Positions 9,503 to 17,488 of a DNA stretch of 43,635 nt are shown here, piece by piece. Both the position numbers and the translations under genes were made by a program. Source of the DNA: Candidatus Onthovicinus excrementipullorum (GTDB lineage: Bacteria > Bacillota > Clostridia > Oscillospirales > Acutalibacteraceae); NCBI GenBank assembly GCA_018712345.1, contig DVHG01000018.1, forward strand, positions 1 to 43,635, in the 5' to 3' direction. The notes beneath the pieces are model-generated. The model had not been told where the DNA came from, did not search any database, and saw only the letters and a program-made list of their open reading frames with translations. Position 1 is the stretch's first letter; each line of letters begins with the position of its first letter.

Positions 9503-11284
9503 TTATCCAAATATAGGATGATCGACGATCTCAATCACCGGCTTTTTGCACTTTTCAAGCTCTAAAACGACCACTTCATTTTTCTCCCTCAGCCATACGC
9601 CGGGCAGATACAGCGCCCGCTGCGGCCCGACATCCCAGTAGCGGCCGAGATTGATCCCGTTGACAAAGACATATCCCTTCGTCAAATTGGTGATTTTGAT
9701 AAAGCAGTCCGCCCTGGATGAGGCCGAAAATGATCCCTTTAAATACACCGGGCCCATGGTCTCGCCGGCGGTGAAGTCGATGGAATCGATACGCTCCGCG
9801 GCGATCGTGTAAACATCAAAATCGTACACGTACTGCTCTCCGATCCGGACTGCAGCAAGCCCCTTGCGGTCCGCCAGACGCTTATCAAAATTGATGCGCC
9901 CCATCCCCTCTACCAGAATATCGACCTCCACCTTTCCACGGAAGGCCGGGATCGGGAACGTAAAGCTCTCCGAGGGCTGAACACCGTTTTTGATCTGCCT
10001 GCGGGTCAACGGCCGGGAGCGGTCATACCGGCCGACGAACTGATGATTGACAAAGACCCACGCGGCGTCGTGCACCCCGTCTGCCGAGATCGACGTATCC
10101 GGGTAATCCCCCTCGATCTCCGTATGGTATAGGATCAGGCCGTAGGACTGGCTGTAATACTCCATGTAGTGCGCGATATGATCGGTATGGTGCTCGGACA
10201 GGGCCTCCATGTTCCGGAACAGGGAGGTGCGCTGCGTCAGTTCCACCCGGCCCAGCGCCTGCGTCTGCGGGCGGGGCGGAAGCTCCGGCGGCACAATGCC
10301 CTGCTTCTTGCACAGTGCGTCACGCATGACATAATACTTGGCCGTGTAATCCCCATACTCGTTGAGCGGGGCGTCGTAATCGTAGCTAGTAGTGGTGGGC
10401 TGGTAATATTTCGCGTAGTTGGCCCCCGCCATATAGCCGAAATTCGTCCCGCCGTGGAACATGTAGAAATTGAAGTTGGCATCCTCGCGGAAGAACTGCT
10501 CCAGAATACGCCGGAATGTTTTTTTAGACCATGCGTCTGCGGAATGGTGGTGGCGCTCCCGGAAATGGTCAAACCAGCCGCACCACATCTCCCCGCACAT
10601 GAGCGGCTTATCCGGCTGCAATTCCTTTAAATCGTAAAAATTGTTCTCCGGATAACCGCCGAAATTTACAACCTTCATCTCGCCGTCCAGACCTCCGCCG
10701 GAGAGATGGTACCGGCTCTCACCGTCGGAGGTGAAGAGCAGTACATCGATTCCATTTTTACGCAGCAGATCGCGCACAAAGCCCAAGTACTTTTTATCCC
10801 GCCCGTAGCTGCCGTATTCATTCTCAATCTGCACGGCCAGGATTGGACCGCCGCGCGTGATCTGCAGCTGAGCCAGCTTGGGGATCAGCACGTCAAAATA
10901 CTTCTGGACATACGTGATATACGGCTCATCATAACAGCGCAGCCGGATCTGTTCATGGCGCAGCAGCCATGCCGGCAGCCCACCAAAGTCCCACTCCGCG
11001 CAGATATACGGGCCGGGTCGGACGATCACATACAGCCCCACTTCCTGCGCCGTTTGGATAAAGCGGACAACATCTGCCTGATCCTCGAAGCACCAGCGGT
11101 CCTCCTCAGGCTGGTGCACGTTCCACGCCACATAGGTCTCCACCGTGTTGAAACCGGCGGCCTTCAGCTTGAGGAGGCGGTCGCGCCAGTATTCATGCGG
11201 CACCCGAAAATAGTGGATGGCGCCGGAGTAGATGTTGAACTTTTTACCGTCCAGATAAAAATCTCTTCCGCGGATTTCAAGCAT
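9503..11284 (-). CDS. GH35 beta-galactosidase (complete)
   Basis: A 593-residue GH35 exo-beta-galactosidase. The TIM barrel spans about residues 5-320 (SGAIHYFRVPHEYW, VIVRPGPYICAEWDFGG). The acid/base Glu is in QIENEYGSYG and the nucleophile Glu in CGEMWCGWFDHF. The C-terminal jelly rolls end with the family motif FVNGINLGRYWDVGPQ. ATG at 11284 follows AAAAGGGGT and starts 1 nt after the stop of the preceding gene, so translation is probably coupled. It is the same type as the partial GH35 at 1-1516, with which it shares long conserved blocks. Both lack signal peptides and must act on imported oligosaccharides. Confidence 0.95.
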   Translation of the reverse strand: MLEIRGRDFYLDGKKFNIYSGAIHYFRVPHEYWRDRLLKLKAAGFNTVETYVAWNVHQPEEDRWCFEDQADVVRFIQTAQEVGLYVIVRPGPYICAEWDFGGLPAWLLRHEQIRLRCYDEPYITYVQKYFDVLIPKLAQLQITRGGPILAVQIENEYGSYGRDKKYLGFVRDLLRKNGIDVLLFTSDGESRYHLSGGGLDGEMKVVNFGGYPENNFYDLKELQPDKPLMCGEMWCGWFDHFRERHHHSADAWSKKTFRRILEQFFREDANFNFYMFHGGTNFGYMAGANYAKYYQPTTTSYDYDAPLNEYGDYTAKYYVMRDALCKKQGIVPPELPPRPQTQALGRVELTQRTSLFRNMEALSEHHTDHIAHYMEYYSQSYGLILYHTEIEGDYPDTSISADGVHDAAWVFVNHQFVGRYDRSRPLTRRQIKNGVQPSESFTFPIPAFRGKVEVDILVEGMGRINFDKRLADRKGLAAVRIGEQYVYDFDVYTIAAERIDSIDFTAGETMGPVYLKGSFSASSRADCFIKITNLTKGYVFVNGINLGRYWDVGPQRALYLPGVWLREKNEVVVLELEKCKKPVIEIVDHPIFG

Positions 11285-11285
11285 A

Positions 11286-13625
11286 TCACATACCCCTTTT
11301 TAAAACTACCGTTTTTGTTCCATGCGCCTGTACGCGAACCGTCTGGAACCGGCACATGCACGGCTCCCGGAGCGGCATCGCGCGGTCGCTGTCATTCTCA
11401 ACAAAAAGCCGGTACTCCGCATCCTGTGCGGTGGGATTGTTCAGCGCCAGCACCAGTTCACTGTCCGTTTTGCTCTGGACAGAGCACTCGATATGATCCA
11501 TTGCAAAGCAGAAACCCGTATCCGGCTGGACATAGACGGCCGGGATTTCCAGATAGGTCAGCATTGTGGAAACCTCGCACCAGCAGGAGCCAATTGGGAC
11601 CTCGCCGACGTTATTCGTACCATCCCAATCGGAAAGATTGACGCGCTCGTTGATACGGCCCACCGGGTTATAAATTGCATGGTACAGCGGGGACAGCAGC
11701 TTTTTCAGCCCCTTACTTTTAGAGGAAAGGACGGCCAGCGCCTTGACATACCACCTGATTGCCAGCTTGTGCAGATGGGTGCGCCTGTTATGCCAAACAT
11801 AGCTTGCATACATGGGTTTTTCAGGGGTGCTCACATACTGGGTGATATTGTGCGCGATATCCCGAAGCAGTTCCAGATAGGCCACATTCCCCGTCGCACG
11901 GTAGAGATGCAGCAGCGACTCCCCCGACATGGTGCAGATGCCCGGGGCCGCATGCTTGTTCTGCACGCTCGCCCAGACTGCGCCCGTGGTCGCGGTTCCG
12001 CGCTGAAAAAACTGGGTATCACGCTGATAGGCGTAATCATAGCCGACACACCAGCTCGCGCAGAGGGAAGCGGTGTCCTGTGCATATTCCAGCCACTCCC
12101 CCCGGCCGGTGTACCGGTAGAGGACGACGAAGCTTTCCAAAAGAGCAAAGGCCGACTCGCTGTCCGGGCATGACAGAATCTCTCCCGGCCCGCCGGTGGA
12201 AAACCCCTTTGCAATATAATTATGATAGTATTCCCCAGAGATTTTTTCCGCCGTTTGGAGGTAATCTGACTGATCAAAGAGATCCGCGCAAAGCGCAAGA
12301 CCGGCACCGACCAGCCCGCCGCTGGCCGAACCGCCGACATGCGGCTCAAGCTGTTCCAAATCGATAAACTGTCCGATTTCCCCGTTCTTTTCATAGAACA
12401 GGACAAAGGCATCCGCCAGCCGTTTTAATCCATTCCACCAGCTTTCGGGGATCGGCTCCCCCTTCCCCCGCATCACCAGCAGCAGCTTTGCGATATAATA
12501 AAGGGCATCCGTGTTTTTCCGGCTCATGACAATCTGCTTGTTTTCCGGTTCGGGGTCGTCCCCGTACGCCTTCCCATCACAGAAAATCCCATACAAAAAG
12601 CCGCTTGGATGCTGTAGTTCCCGGAATACAAAGTCAAGCGTTTGGCGGCTTTTTTCCCTTGTCTCTTCACAGCCGATCAGGAGACCCGGCAGGGTATTGA
12701 TCGCCCCGCCTACCCATCCCGTCTGCCACTGGCGGAAAATGCCCGATGCCGCCTCGGAGGAGGTGTAGAATCCGAAATCGGCCTGCCAGTTGCGGCGGTT
12801 GTACTTTTCCTCGATCAGCCCGAACGCATAGTTCCAGGTCACCTCGTTCGGGTGACTTTGAGGCAGTGCGGCAGCGTGACGGTATTGGAAAAAACAATTG
12901 AGAAATTCGCAGACACTATTGCACACAAAGCGGTATTCCGTATAGGTGAAAGTGACGCAGTCGCCCGCGCGGAGCACCGCTCCCCGGTCATCAGATTGCA
13001 CCTGGGTTGTACACATTGAATATTTATTTGGTGTACGGACACAGGGCGCGGACAGCGTGAGGTGCATCGCTTGTGAGGCGGCATTCTCCTGAAGGGTCAG
13101 GCCAAAATTTCCAACTTCACTGCGCTGCTCAAAGAACAGGAGGTATCCCACGGACTGTTCGGCCGAATAATAGCCGGCGCACGGGATGGAGAGATCCCCC
13201 ACATTGAGCTGAACGCGCCCGCCGCCCTCCTCCTCCAATCTGGGCACATCGGAGATAACCGTCTGCCCCCGGTAGCGCTGTGCCTCCTCCTTTGTCAGCA
13301 TGGGGGGATACGGCCTGTGGATACTTTTAAAGCGATTCCCGTTATAGAGTGCCGCAGGTGCAAAGACATAATTTTTTGCCGACCAGTTTTTGAAATTAAA
13401 ATGAAGCCCCAGACTGGAACGGTCCGGTAAATTTTTGCGTATCTGGAATGTGCATACATTCCGGGTCAGGCCGCCCCCCTGCGTATGGCGCTGCCAGGTA
13501 AACTCCATCTCCGGCACTGCATCATGCGGCACCATTGGGTGGACACTTTCGGAAACTTTATGGCCGTGATGATACCGCGAAATGGAAAAGCAATATTCAA
13601 TATCTCTGATCTGATTCTCCTCCAC
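11286..13625 (-). CDS. Large alpha/alpha-toroid (six-hairpin glycosidase-like) protein, function unknown
   Basis: A 779-residue protein I cannot place in a named family. Residues about 1-260 look beta-rich. Residues about 280-650 contain repeated helical pairs with Trp/Gly-rich turns (GFYTSSEAASGIFRQWQTGW, GGSASGGLVGAGLALCADLF, GTATTGAVWASVQNKHAAPG), the pattern of six-hairpin glycosidases or polysaccharide lyases. A short beta-domain closes it. The open frame reaches 13787, but the upstream part is antisense-like and covers the 3' end of the transporter gene. GTG at 13625 preceded by AAAGGAG gives a sensible start. Position between transporter and GH35 argues for a role in oligosaccharide breakdown (inference). 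No signal peptide. Confidence 0.7.
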   Translation of the reverse strand: MEENQIRDIEYCFSISRYHHGHKVSESVHPMVPHDAVPEMEFTWQRHTQGGGLTRNVCTFQIRKNLPDRSSLGLHFNFKNWSAKNYVFAPAALYNGNRFKSIHRPYPPMLTKEEAQRYRGQTVISDVPRLEEEGGGRVQLNVGDLSIPCAGYYSAEQSVGYLLFFEQRSEVGNFGLTLQENAASQAMHLTLSAPCVRTPNKYSMCTTQVQSDDRGAVLRAGDCVTFTYTEYRFVCNSVCEFLNCFFQYRHAAALPQSHPNEVTWNYAFGLIEEKYNRRNWQADFGFYTSSEAASGIFRQWQTGWVGGAINTLPGLLIGCEETREKSRQTLDFVFRELQHPSGFLYGIFCDGKAYGDDPEPENKQIVMSRKNTDALYYIAKLLLVMRGKGEPIPESWWNGLKRLADAFVLFYEKNGEIGQFIDLEQLEPHVGGSASGGLVGAGLALCADLFDQSDYLQTAEKISGEYYHNYIAKGFSTGGPGEILSCPDSESAFALLESFVVLYRYTGRGEWLEYAQDTASLCASWCVGYDYAYQRDTQFFQRGTATTGAVWASVQNKHAAPGICTMSGESLLHLYRATGNVAYLELLRDIAHNITQYVSTPEKPMYASYVWHNRRTHLHKLAIRWYVKALAVLSSKSKGLKKLLSPLYHAIYNPVGRINERVNLSDWDGTNNVGEVPIGSCWCEVSTMLTYLEIPAVYVQPDTGFCFAMDHIECSVQSKTDSELVLALNNPTAQDAEYRLFVENDSDRAMPLREPCMCRFQTVRVQAHGTKTVVLKRGM

Positions 13626-13674
13626 CGTGCACGATCTCCTTTCAGGGATTAGGCTCAAACAGATTCCCGGGATA

Positions 13675-15279
13675 TCAGTGCCCCACATTCTGTTCCGTCG
13701 CGCCCTGCTCTTTGGCGGTCTCGGCAGCCTGCGCTTCCACATACAGCCTATTGAGCTCCTCCGCCTCCTGACGGGCTTTTTCCTCACGGAAGGCCTTCAG
13801 CTTACCGGCCTGTGCCTTTTCATCAAACTTGTAGAAGAACATCGGGATGGACTGGAGCAGCAGGCCGATCGCACCGAACGCAGTGAGCAGGAAGAAGATC
13901 ACATTCAGCAGAAGGGTATAATCGATTCCGCCATGCACCACGGACTGAGTTGTGCTCTGGATGAGCGGCTGCGCCAAATTGTTCGTGAGGGCGGTCATCG
14001 TTTTAACATCATAACCGAAGGCGTCAACAACCTGAAGCATCAATGCATTCAGGACGGCAACAGAAATCTGGCTGACCATACTCTGGAACGAGAAAACAGT
14101 CCCCTCCAGCCGGCGGCCGGTGCGCATCTCAATATCCTCAATGACGTCGGAGAACATGGCCACGGTCAGGACGGTCATGATACCTACCGGGAAGTTTGTG
14201 AAGAAGCGCAGGATCATGTATGTAACAGCGCCAGCAAAGGTGTTGTACGGGACGATCCAGACGCCCACCACGAAGCAGATGATATCGGCGACAACGCCGA
14301 CCAGCGAGACGCCGATCCACAGCGTCTTCTTATCCATCTTCTTAAGAAGCACCGGCACCAGTGCCATCGAAAGCATATAGGAAATTCCGCTGCCGATCTG
14401 CAGCAGAGGCGTGAGCAGGCCCTCACTCGTGAGGCCGAGCGAAATGCCGAAGGTACTGTTGATCCAGCTGTTTAAATCATCGATCGGGAGCACACCGATG
14501 CAGTTCCACTTGGCAAAATAAGGAAGGAACATGGAGCCGATATTGACGATGGAAGAAAAGAACATGGCGATGGTCAGAATGACAAACTTTTTATCCTTAA
14601 AGACAACTTTCAGTCCGTCAAAATACTTTTCTTTGCGGGGAGGAATGGTAATTTTCTCCTTAAACCCAAAGGCGGAGAAGAACATCGGGATCGCACCGAG
14701 CGTCGCAAAAATGAGCGCGGCCATAAAATAGCCGGTCTTCTGGTTCTCGCGGCCCCACAGACCCGCAACAGTAAAGAACAGGACAGAGGGCAGAACGGAA
14801 CCGAGCGATCCGAGAATATTGCTCCAGGAAATCGCTTTTACACGCACCTTATCCTCCGGAAAAACGAGCGGCGCCAGGCCCTTATTGGGGATATCCAATG
14901 CCGTGTAGACCGTATAGTACAGCAGATAGGCAAAAATCGCATAGGCAAAATTGCCGTTCTGGCCAAAATCGACCGGCGCGAACAGCAGCGCAGTAGCCAG
15001 AATCATCGGGAAGGACATCCACAGGATCCAGGGTCGGCATTTACCAAAACGCGTACGCGTTTTATCGACCAGCATGCCCATGAGCGGATCATTGACCGCA
15101 TCCCACACCTTGGTGACGGACACCAGAATACTCGTCATGGTCAGTGAGAGCCCCAGTACATCCGTAAAATACATGTTCAGCGCAGTACCCACGATTCCGT
15201 ATATGGTGCTGATTCCAAACGGAAGCAGCGAATAAGCAATGATCTCTCTGGTCGTCTTGTTTTTCAAATTCTCACTCAT
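13675..15279 (-). CDS. GPH-family sugar:cation symporter (MFS superfamily)
   Basis: A 534-residue, 12-helix transporter of the glycoside-pentoside-hexuronide:cation symporter family (MelB, XynP, YicJ relatives). It begins with TTREIIAYSLLPFGISTIYG and has the family loop VTKVWDAVNDPLMGMLVDKT followed by RFGKCRPWIL. This is the only importer in the operon, so it likely brings in the oligosaccharides that the cytosolic glycosidases degrade. The start at 15279 is set by AAAAGGAGAG upstream; it overlaps the end of the regulator gene by 8 nt. The last about 70 residues after the final helix form a charged tail rich in Glu, Lys, Ala and Gln, longer than usual for MelB-type carriers. The substrate cannot be read from the sequence. 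Confidence 0.9.
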   Translation of the reverse strand: MSENLKNKTTREIIAYSLLPFGISTIYGIVGTALNMYFTDVLGLSLTMTSILVSVTKVWDAVNDPLMGMLVDKTRTRFGKCRPWILWMSFPMILATALLFAPVDFGQNGNFAYAIFAYLLYYTVYTALDIPNKGLAPLVFPEDKVRVKAISWSNILGSLGSVLPSVLFFTVAGLWGRENQKTGYFMAALIFATLGAIPMFFSAFGFKEKITIPPRKEKYFDGLKVVFKDKKFVILTIAMFFSSIVNIGSMFLPYFAKWNCIGVLPIDDLNSWINSTFGISLGLTSEGLLTPLLQIGSGISYMLSMALVPVLLKKMDKKTLWIGVSLVGVVADIICFVVGVWIVPYNTFAGAVTYMILRFFTNFPVGIMTVLTVAMFSDVIEDIEMRTGRRLEGTVFSFQSMVSQISVAVLNALMLQVVDAFGYDVKTMTALTNNLAQPLIQSTTQSVVHGGIDYTLLLNVIFFLLTAFGAIGLLLQSIPMFFYKFDEKAQAGKLKAFREEKARQEAEELNRLYVEAQAAETAKEQGATEQNVGH

Positions 15280-16252
15280 CCGATTTGCTCTCCTTTTTAA
15301 AATATCCCTTTTCATCAATCACTTTGAAAAAACCGACGGTAATATCCTGAAGGTACTCGTCGGAAATAACGTATTCCGGCACGGCGTAACCGGGCAATCC
15401 ACGAATCGCCTCTTCAAAAATTCGCGGAAAGTTGTTCTGACGCTGGGAATGATAAAAAATAATCTTCTGCGGATTGATGCAGATGATGACACTGCGTACA
15501 ATCTTGGCGAGATAGGACGTGCCCATGATGTTTTTCCGAATATCCTGAATATACCCGACCTCACCCGCAAATCCGGAGTGCCCCTCTAAGACGCGGCCGT
15601 TCACCAGTTCGCCAACACCAATACCGTTATGGCCAAACTGTGCGGTGACAAGATTTGGAGTCGGCTCTCCCTCCGGACGGGCCTCCGCACCCAGGACGGT
15701 CAGCTTCATATCGTTTTGAACAACGACGTGGACGCCAAAGCGTTTTTCAAGTGCACCCTGAATATCAAAGCCCTGAAGTTCGGGGTTGTAGTACCAATCC
15801 ACAACGCGGCCGCTCTTGATCACACACGGCAGGGAGAGGCAGATGGTACCCACTTCATACCTGACGGTGAAAGCATCAATCTCATCGCACAGGGTCTGAT
15901 AATACAGCGGCATGGAAAATGTTTTTTGCGTCTCCTCTACGCAGCGTTTGTTAAAATCGTAAATTTTACAGATCAGATCGTTGTTATCCGTAATAACGAT
16001 CAGATAATACTGATACTTGGCATTAATGAAAAACTGCTGCGCTTTCCGCCCGCCGGTAGAATCGGCAGCCTCGCCCGGGAGAATCATCCCGCATTTGACC
16101 CCCTCCTCCACGCACTTTTTGACGGTGGTCAAGCCAACATCCATTTTGGCCGTGATCTGCGACAGACTGCACATGCCCTTCTTTCGCATAACTTCCAGTA
16201 AATCTGAAAAATTCTTCGACCGTATGCTTTCAAGCGCCCTTTGATTTAACAT
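15272..16252 (-). CDS. ROK-family transcriptional regulator
   Basis: A 326-residue sugar-responsive regulator. Residues about 10-65 form a winged helix-turn-helix (CSLSQITAKMDVGLTTVKKC); about 85-320 form the ROK sugar-binding fold with GEVGYI and VTAQFGHNGIGVGELVNG. The usual ROK zinc motif (CxCGxxGCxE) is absent: after GEVGYI the chain reads QDIRKNIMGTSYLAK, and the protein is shorter than typical NagC/XylR members. It is probably a regulator without kinase activity. It is the first gene of the operon and overlaps the transporter gene, so it likely autoregulates the cluster. The start is weakly supported (GGGGGC upstream). Candidate operators lie about 420 nt upstream. Confidence 0.88.
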   Translation of the reverse strand: MLNQRALESIRSKNFSDLLEVMRKKGMCSLSQITAKMDVGLTTVKKCVEEGVKCGMILPGEAADSTGGRKAQQFFINAKYQYYLIVITDNNDLICKIYDFNKRCVEETQKTFSMPLYYQTLCDEIDAFTVRYEVGTICLSLPCVIKSGRVVDWYYNPELQGFDIQGALEKRFGVHVVVQNDMKLTVLGAEARPEGEPTPNLVTAQFGHNGIGVGELVNGRVLEGHSGFAGEVGYIQDIRKNIMGTSYLAKIVRSVIICINPQKIIFYHSQRQNNFPRIFEEAIRGLPGYAVPEYVISDEYLQDITVGFFKVIDEKGYFKKESKSDE

Positions 16253-16667
16253 TCATCTGCCCCCAATGCAAAAGCATAACATCGCATACTCCTGAAACAG
16301 TTTGATTTATTTCTCTCCTGCGGCGGTCTCCACGTAGCAGTACACCAAAGATCATTCTGCCAGATGGCGAAAAGTGCACCTTTACTGAAATAAAAATCAC
16401 TAAATAATGTGTATTACCGCCCGCTGTCAGGATATTCCGGCCAAAATCCGTGCCGTTTGTCTCCTCGTGTCATCCCGTACTTCATACGTCCCATATCGTG
16501 CGCTGTATACTGCTGAATCATATCGTCCATGTAGTGTCGGCGGCGTGTTTTTTAAGCGTTGCCTTCAAATTTGCAGCCCATCCCTGAATGACAATATTCT
16601 TTTAGAAATGCAAAACTTTTAATCGACAATCGATTCACTTTTAAAGGGCAAAACAAGGCCTCGCATC

Positions 16668-16706
16668 TTTTAACACCGGGTGTCAAAAGAGATTATAATC
16701 TTTTGA
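16668..16706. promoter_or_regulatory. Two adjacent palindromes, candidate operators
   Basis: First palindrome at 16668-16688: arms TTTTAACACC and GGTGTCAAAA around a central G, symmetric except for one base pair. Second, overlapping it at 16683-16706: TCAAAAGAGATTA against TAATCTTTTGA, with two extra bases in one arm. They lie about 420 nt before the ROK start with no gene between. The first has the size and symmetry of a dimeric repressor site. Whether the ROK protein binds here is inference; no matching site was found elsewhere by eye. Confidence 0.45.
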
Positions 16707-16845
16707 TTTTAAATCGTCAACCCCAAACGACAACTTTACGGCCAATCGTACAGTCCAAAATTATCAGCATATTTTTGTTAATCATGACAAAGCCGACACT
16801 CTGAAAGGGCTTTGGAAAAATAATATTTTTGAAGACCACATCAAA

Positions 16846-16887
16846 AAAGCCCTGAATTCCTTATTGAACAAAGAGATTCAAGGCTTT
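16846..16887. terminator. Terminator-like hairpin
   Basis: Arms AAAGCCCTGAAT (16846-16857) and ATTCAAGGCTTT (16876-16887) pair at 11 of 12 positions around an 18-nt loop, with A-rich and T-rich flanks on the two sides. Such a hairpin followed by a T-arm-like sequence is what normally flanks the 3' end of a minus-strand tRNA gene, although no intact tRNA is present. Confidence 0.5.
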
Positions 16888-16917
16888 CTCTATCAAGTGG
16901 TTATAAAATATTTTAGT

Positions 16918-16945
16918 GATTTTGGCGGGAGATTTGAACCCTCGT
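16918..16945 (-). repeat. tRNA T-arm-like fragment, copy 1
   Basis: Read on the minus strand it contains GAGGGTTCAAATCTCCCGCC, resembling the T-arm and 3' end of a tRNA-Ser type gene. The bases upstream do not fold into the rest of a tRNA. It is similar to the fragment at 17405-17430, sharing ATTTTG, GGG and GATTTGAAC in order on the plus strand. Probably a remnant attachment site or decayed tRNA. Confidence 0.4.
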
Positions 16946-17055
16946 TCCCCGCGCAAAAGTTGGTAGCGACAGGAACCGTCGTGAGGATGTTTACAACCGA
17001 GGAGGTGAGCCGAGCGTAACCTTTTGCGAAAGAGGAAGAGCAGCGGCATGAGTGC

Positions 17056-17104
17056 GCTCCGATTTTACAAAAAATCGGAGCAAGCGATATAAAGCTTGCT
17101 CCGA
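17056..17104. other. Two mutually exclusive perfect hairpins
   Basis: GCTCCGATTTT (17056-17066) pairs perfectly with AAAATCGGAGC (17071-17081). TCGGAGCAAGC (17075-17085) pairs perfectly with GCTTGCTCCGA (17094-17104). The two 11-bp stems share TCGGAGC, so only one can form at a time. This could be an attenuator-like switch, a recombination site or a structured element end; the sequence does not decide between these. Confidence 0.6.
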
Positions 17105-17361
17105 CGTGTAAGGGTGATACAAAAAAGATTGGTTGTTTTTCTCAGAGGGAGATTGGTACGCTCACATACCTTCTCATCGCTCATTGACCTATTTTTGAGG
17201 AGTTGTTTGGCAAGAAATAATGTCTTGTATTATGAGAATAGCCTGTCTAAAATTAGGATATCAAAAAATATTTTTCATCCGAAATTTTTATTTTTTACTG
17301 GTTACAAGTAAAGCGGAAATTCAGACAACGCCTGATTTATCAGGGCTTCAAAAACAAAACA

Positions 17362-17400
17362 AGACCCGATTTCCGATAAAAAGGTTTGAAAAGCGGGTCT
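17362..17400 (-). terminator. Rho-independent terminator of the two-gene island unit
   Basis: On the minus strand AGACCCG (17400-17394) pairs with CGGGTCT (17368-17362) across a 25-nt loop and is followed by TGTTTTGTTTTT. It lies about 90 nt after the stop of the membrane-protein gene, so it likely ends that transcript. Confidence 0.5.
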
Positions 17401-17404
17401 CATT

Positions 17405-17430
17405 CATTTTGAGGGCGATTTGAACTCTCA
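17405..17430 (-). repeat. tRNA T-arm-like fragment, copy 2
   Basis: The minus strand reads GAGAGTTCAAATCGCCCTC, a diverged relative of the fragment at 16918-16945, again directly beside a terminator. No complete tRNA cloverleaf can be drawn. It sits at the left edge of the AT-rich island. Confidence 0.4.
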
Positions 17431-17488
17431 CATATAGAAAAAGTTTATGAAAACCTACTCAAAAGCGGAGTGCATTCATCGCTTTGAT

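Larger units (their letters stand above)
16253..17488. other. 1.24-kb intergenic region between the sugar operon and the island
   Basis: I find no convincing gene. It holds the upstream region of the ROK operon, two palindromes at 16668-16706, a terminator-like hairpin at 16846-16887, two T-arm-like fragments near 16918 and 17405, an unusual pair of overlapping hairpins at 17056-17104 and a terminator at 17362-17400. Composition shifts from GC-rich operon to AT-rich island here. The short open frames in it have no ribosome-binding sites or recognisable protein features. It looks like an integration scar or element edge. Confidence 0.6.

Noticed and set aside
13626-13787. N-terminal extension of the alpha/alpha-toroid protein
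   Set aside because: The extra 54 residues are Arg-rich, overlap the end of the transporter gene and lack a ribosome-binding site; GTG at 13625 has one.
16861-17423. Small open frames of 60-71 codons in the 16.8-17.4 kb region
   Set aside because: They run through hairpins and T-arm-like fragments and have no ribosome-binding site or protein-like composition.
16918-17430. Complete tRNA genes at the T-arm-like fragments
   Set aside because: Only the T-arm and part of a 3' end are recognisable; no D-arm, anticodon arm or pairing acceptor could be found.
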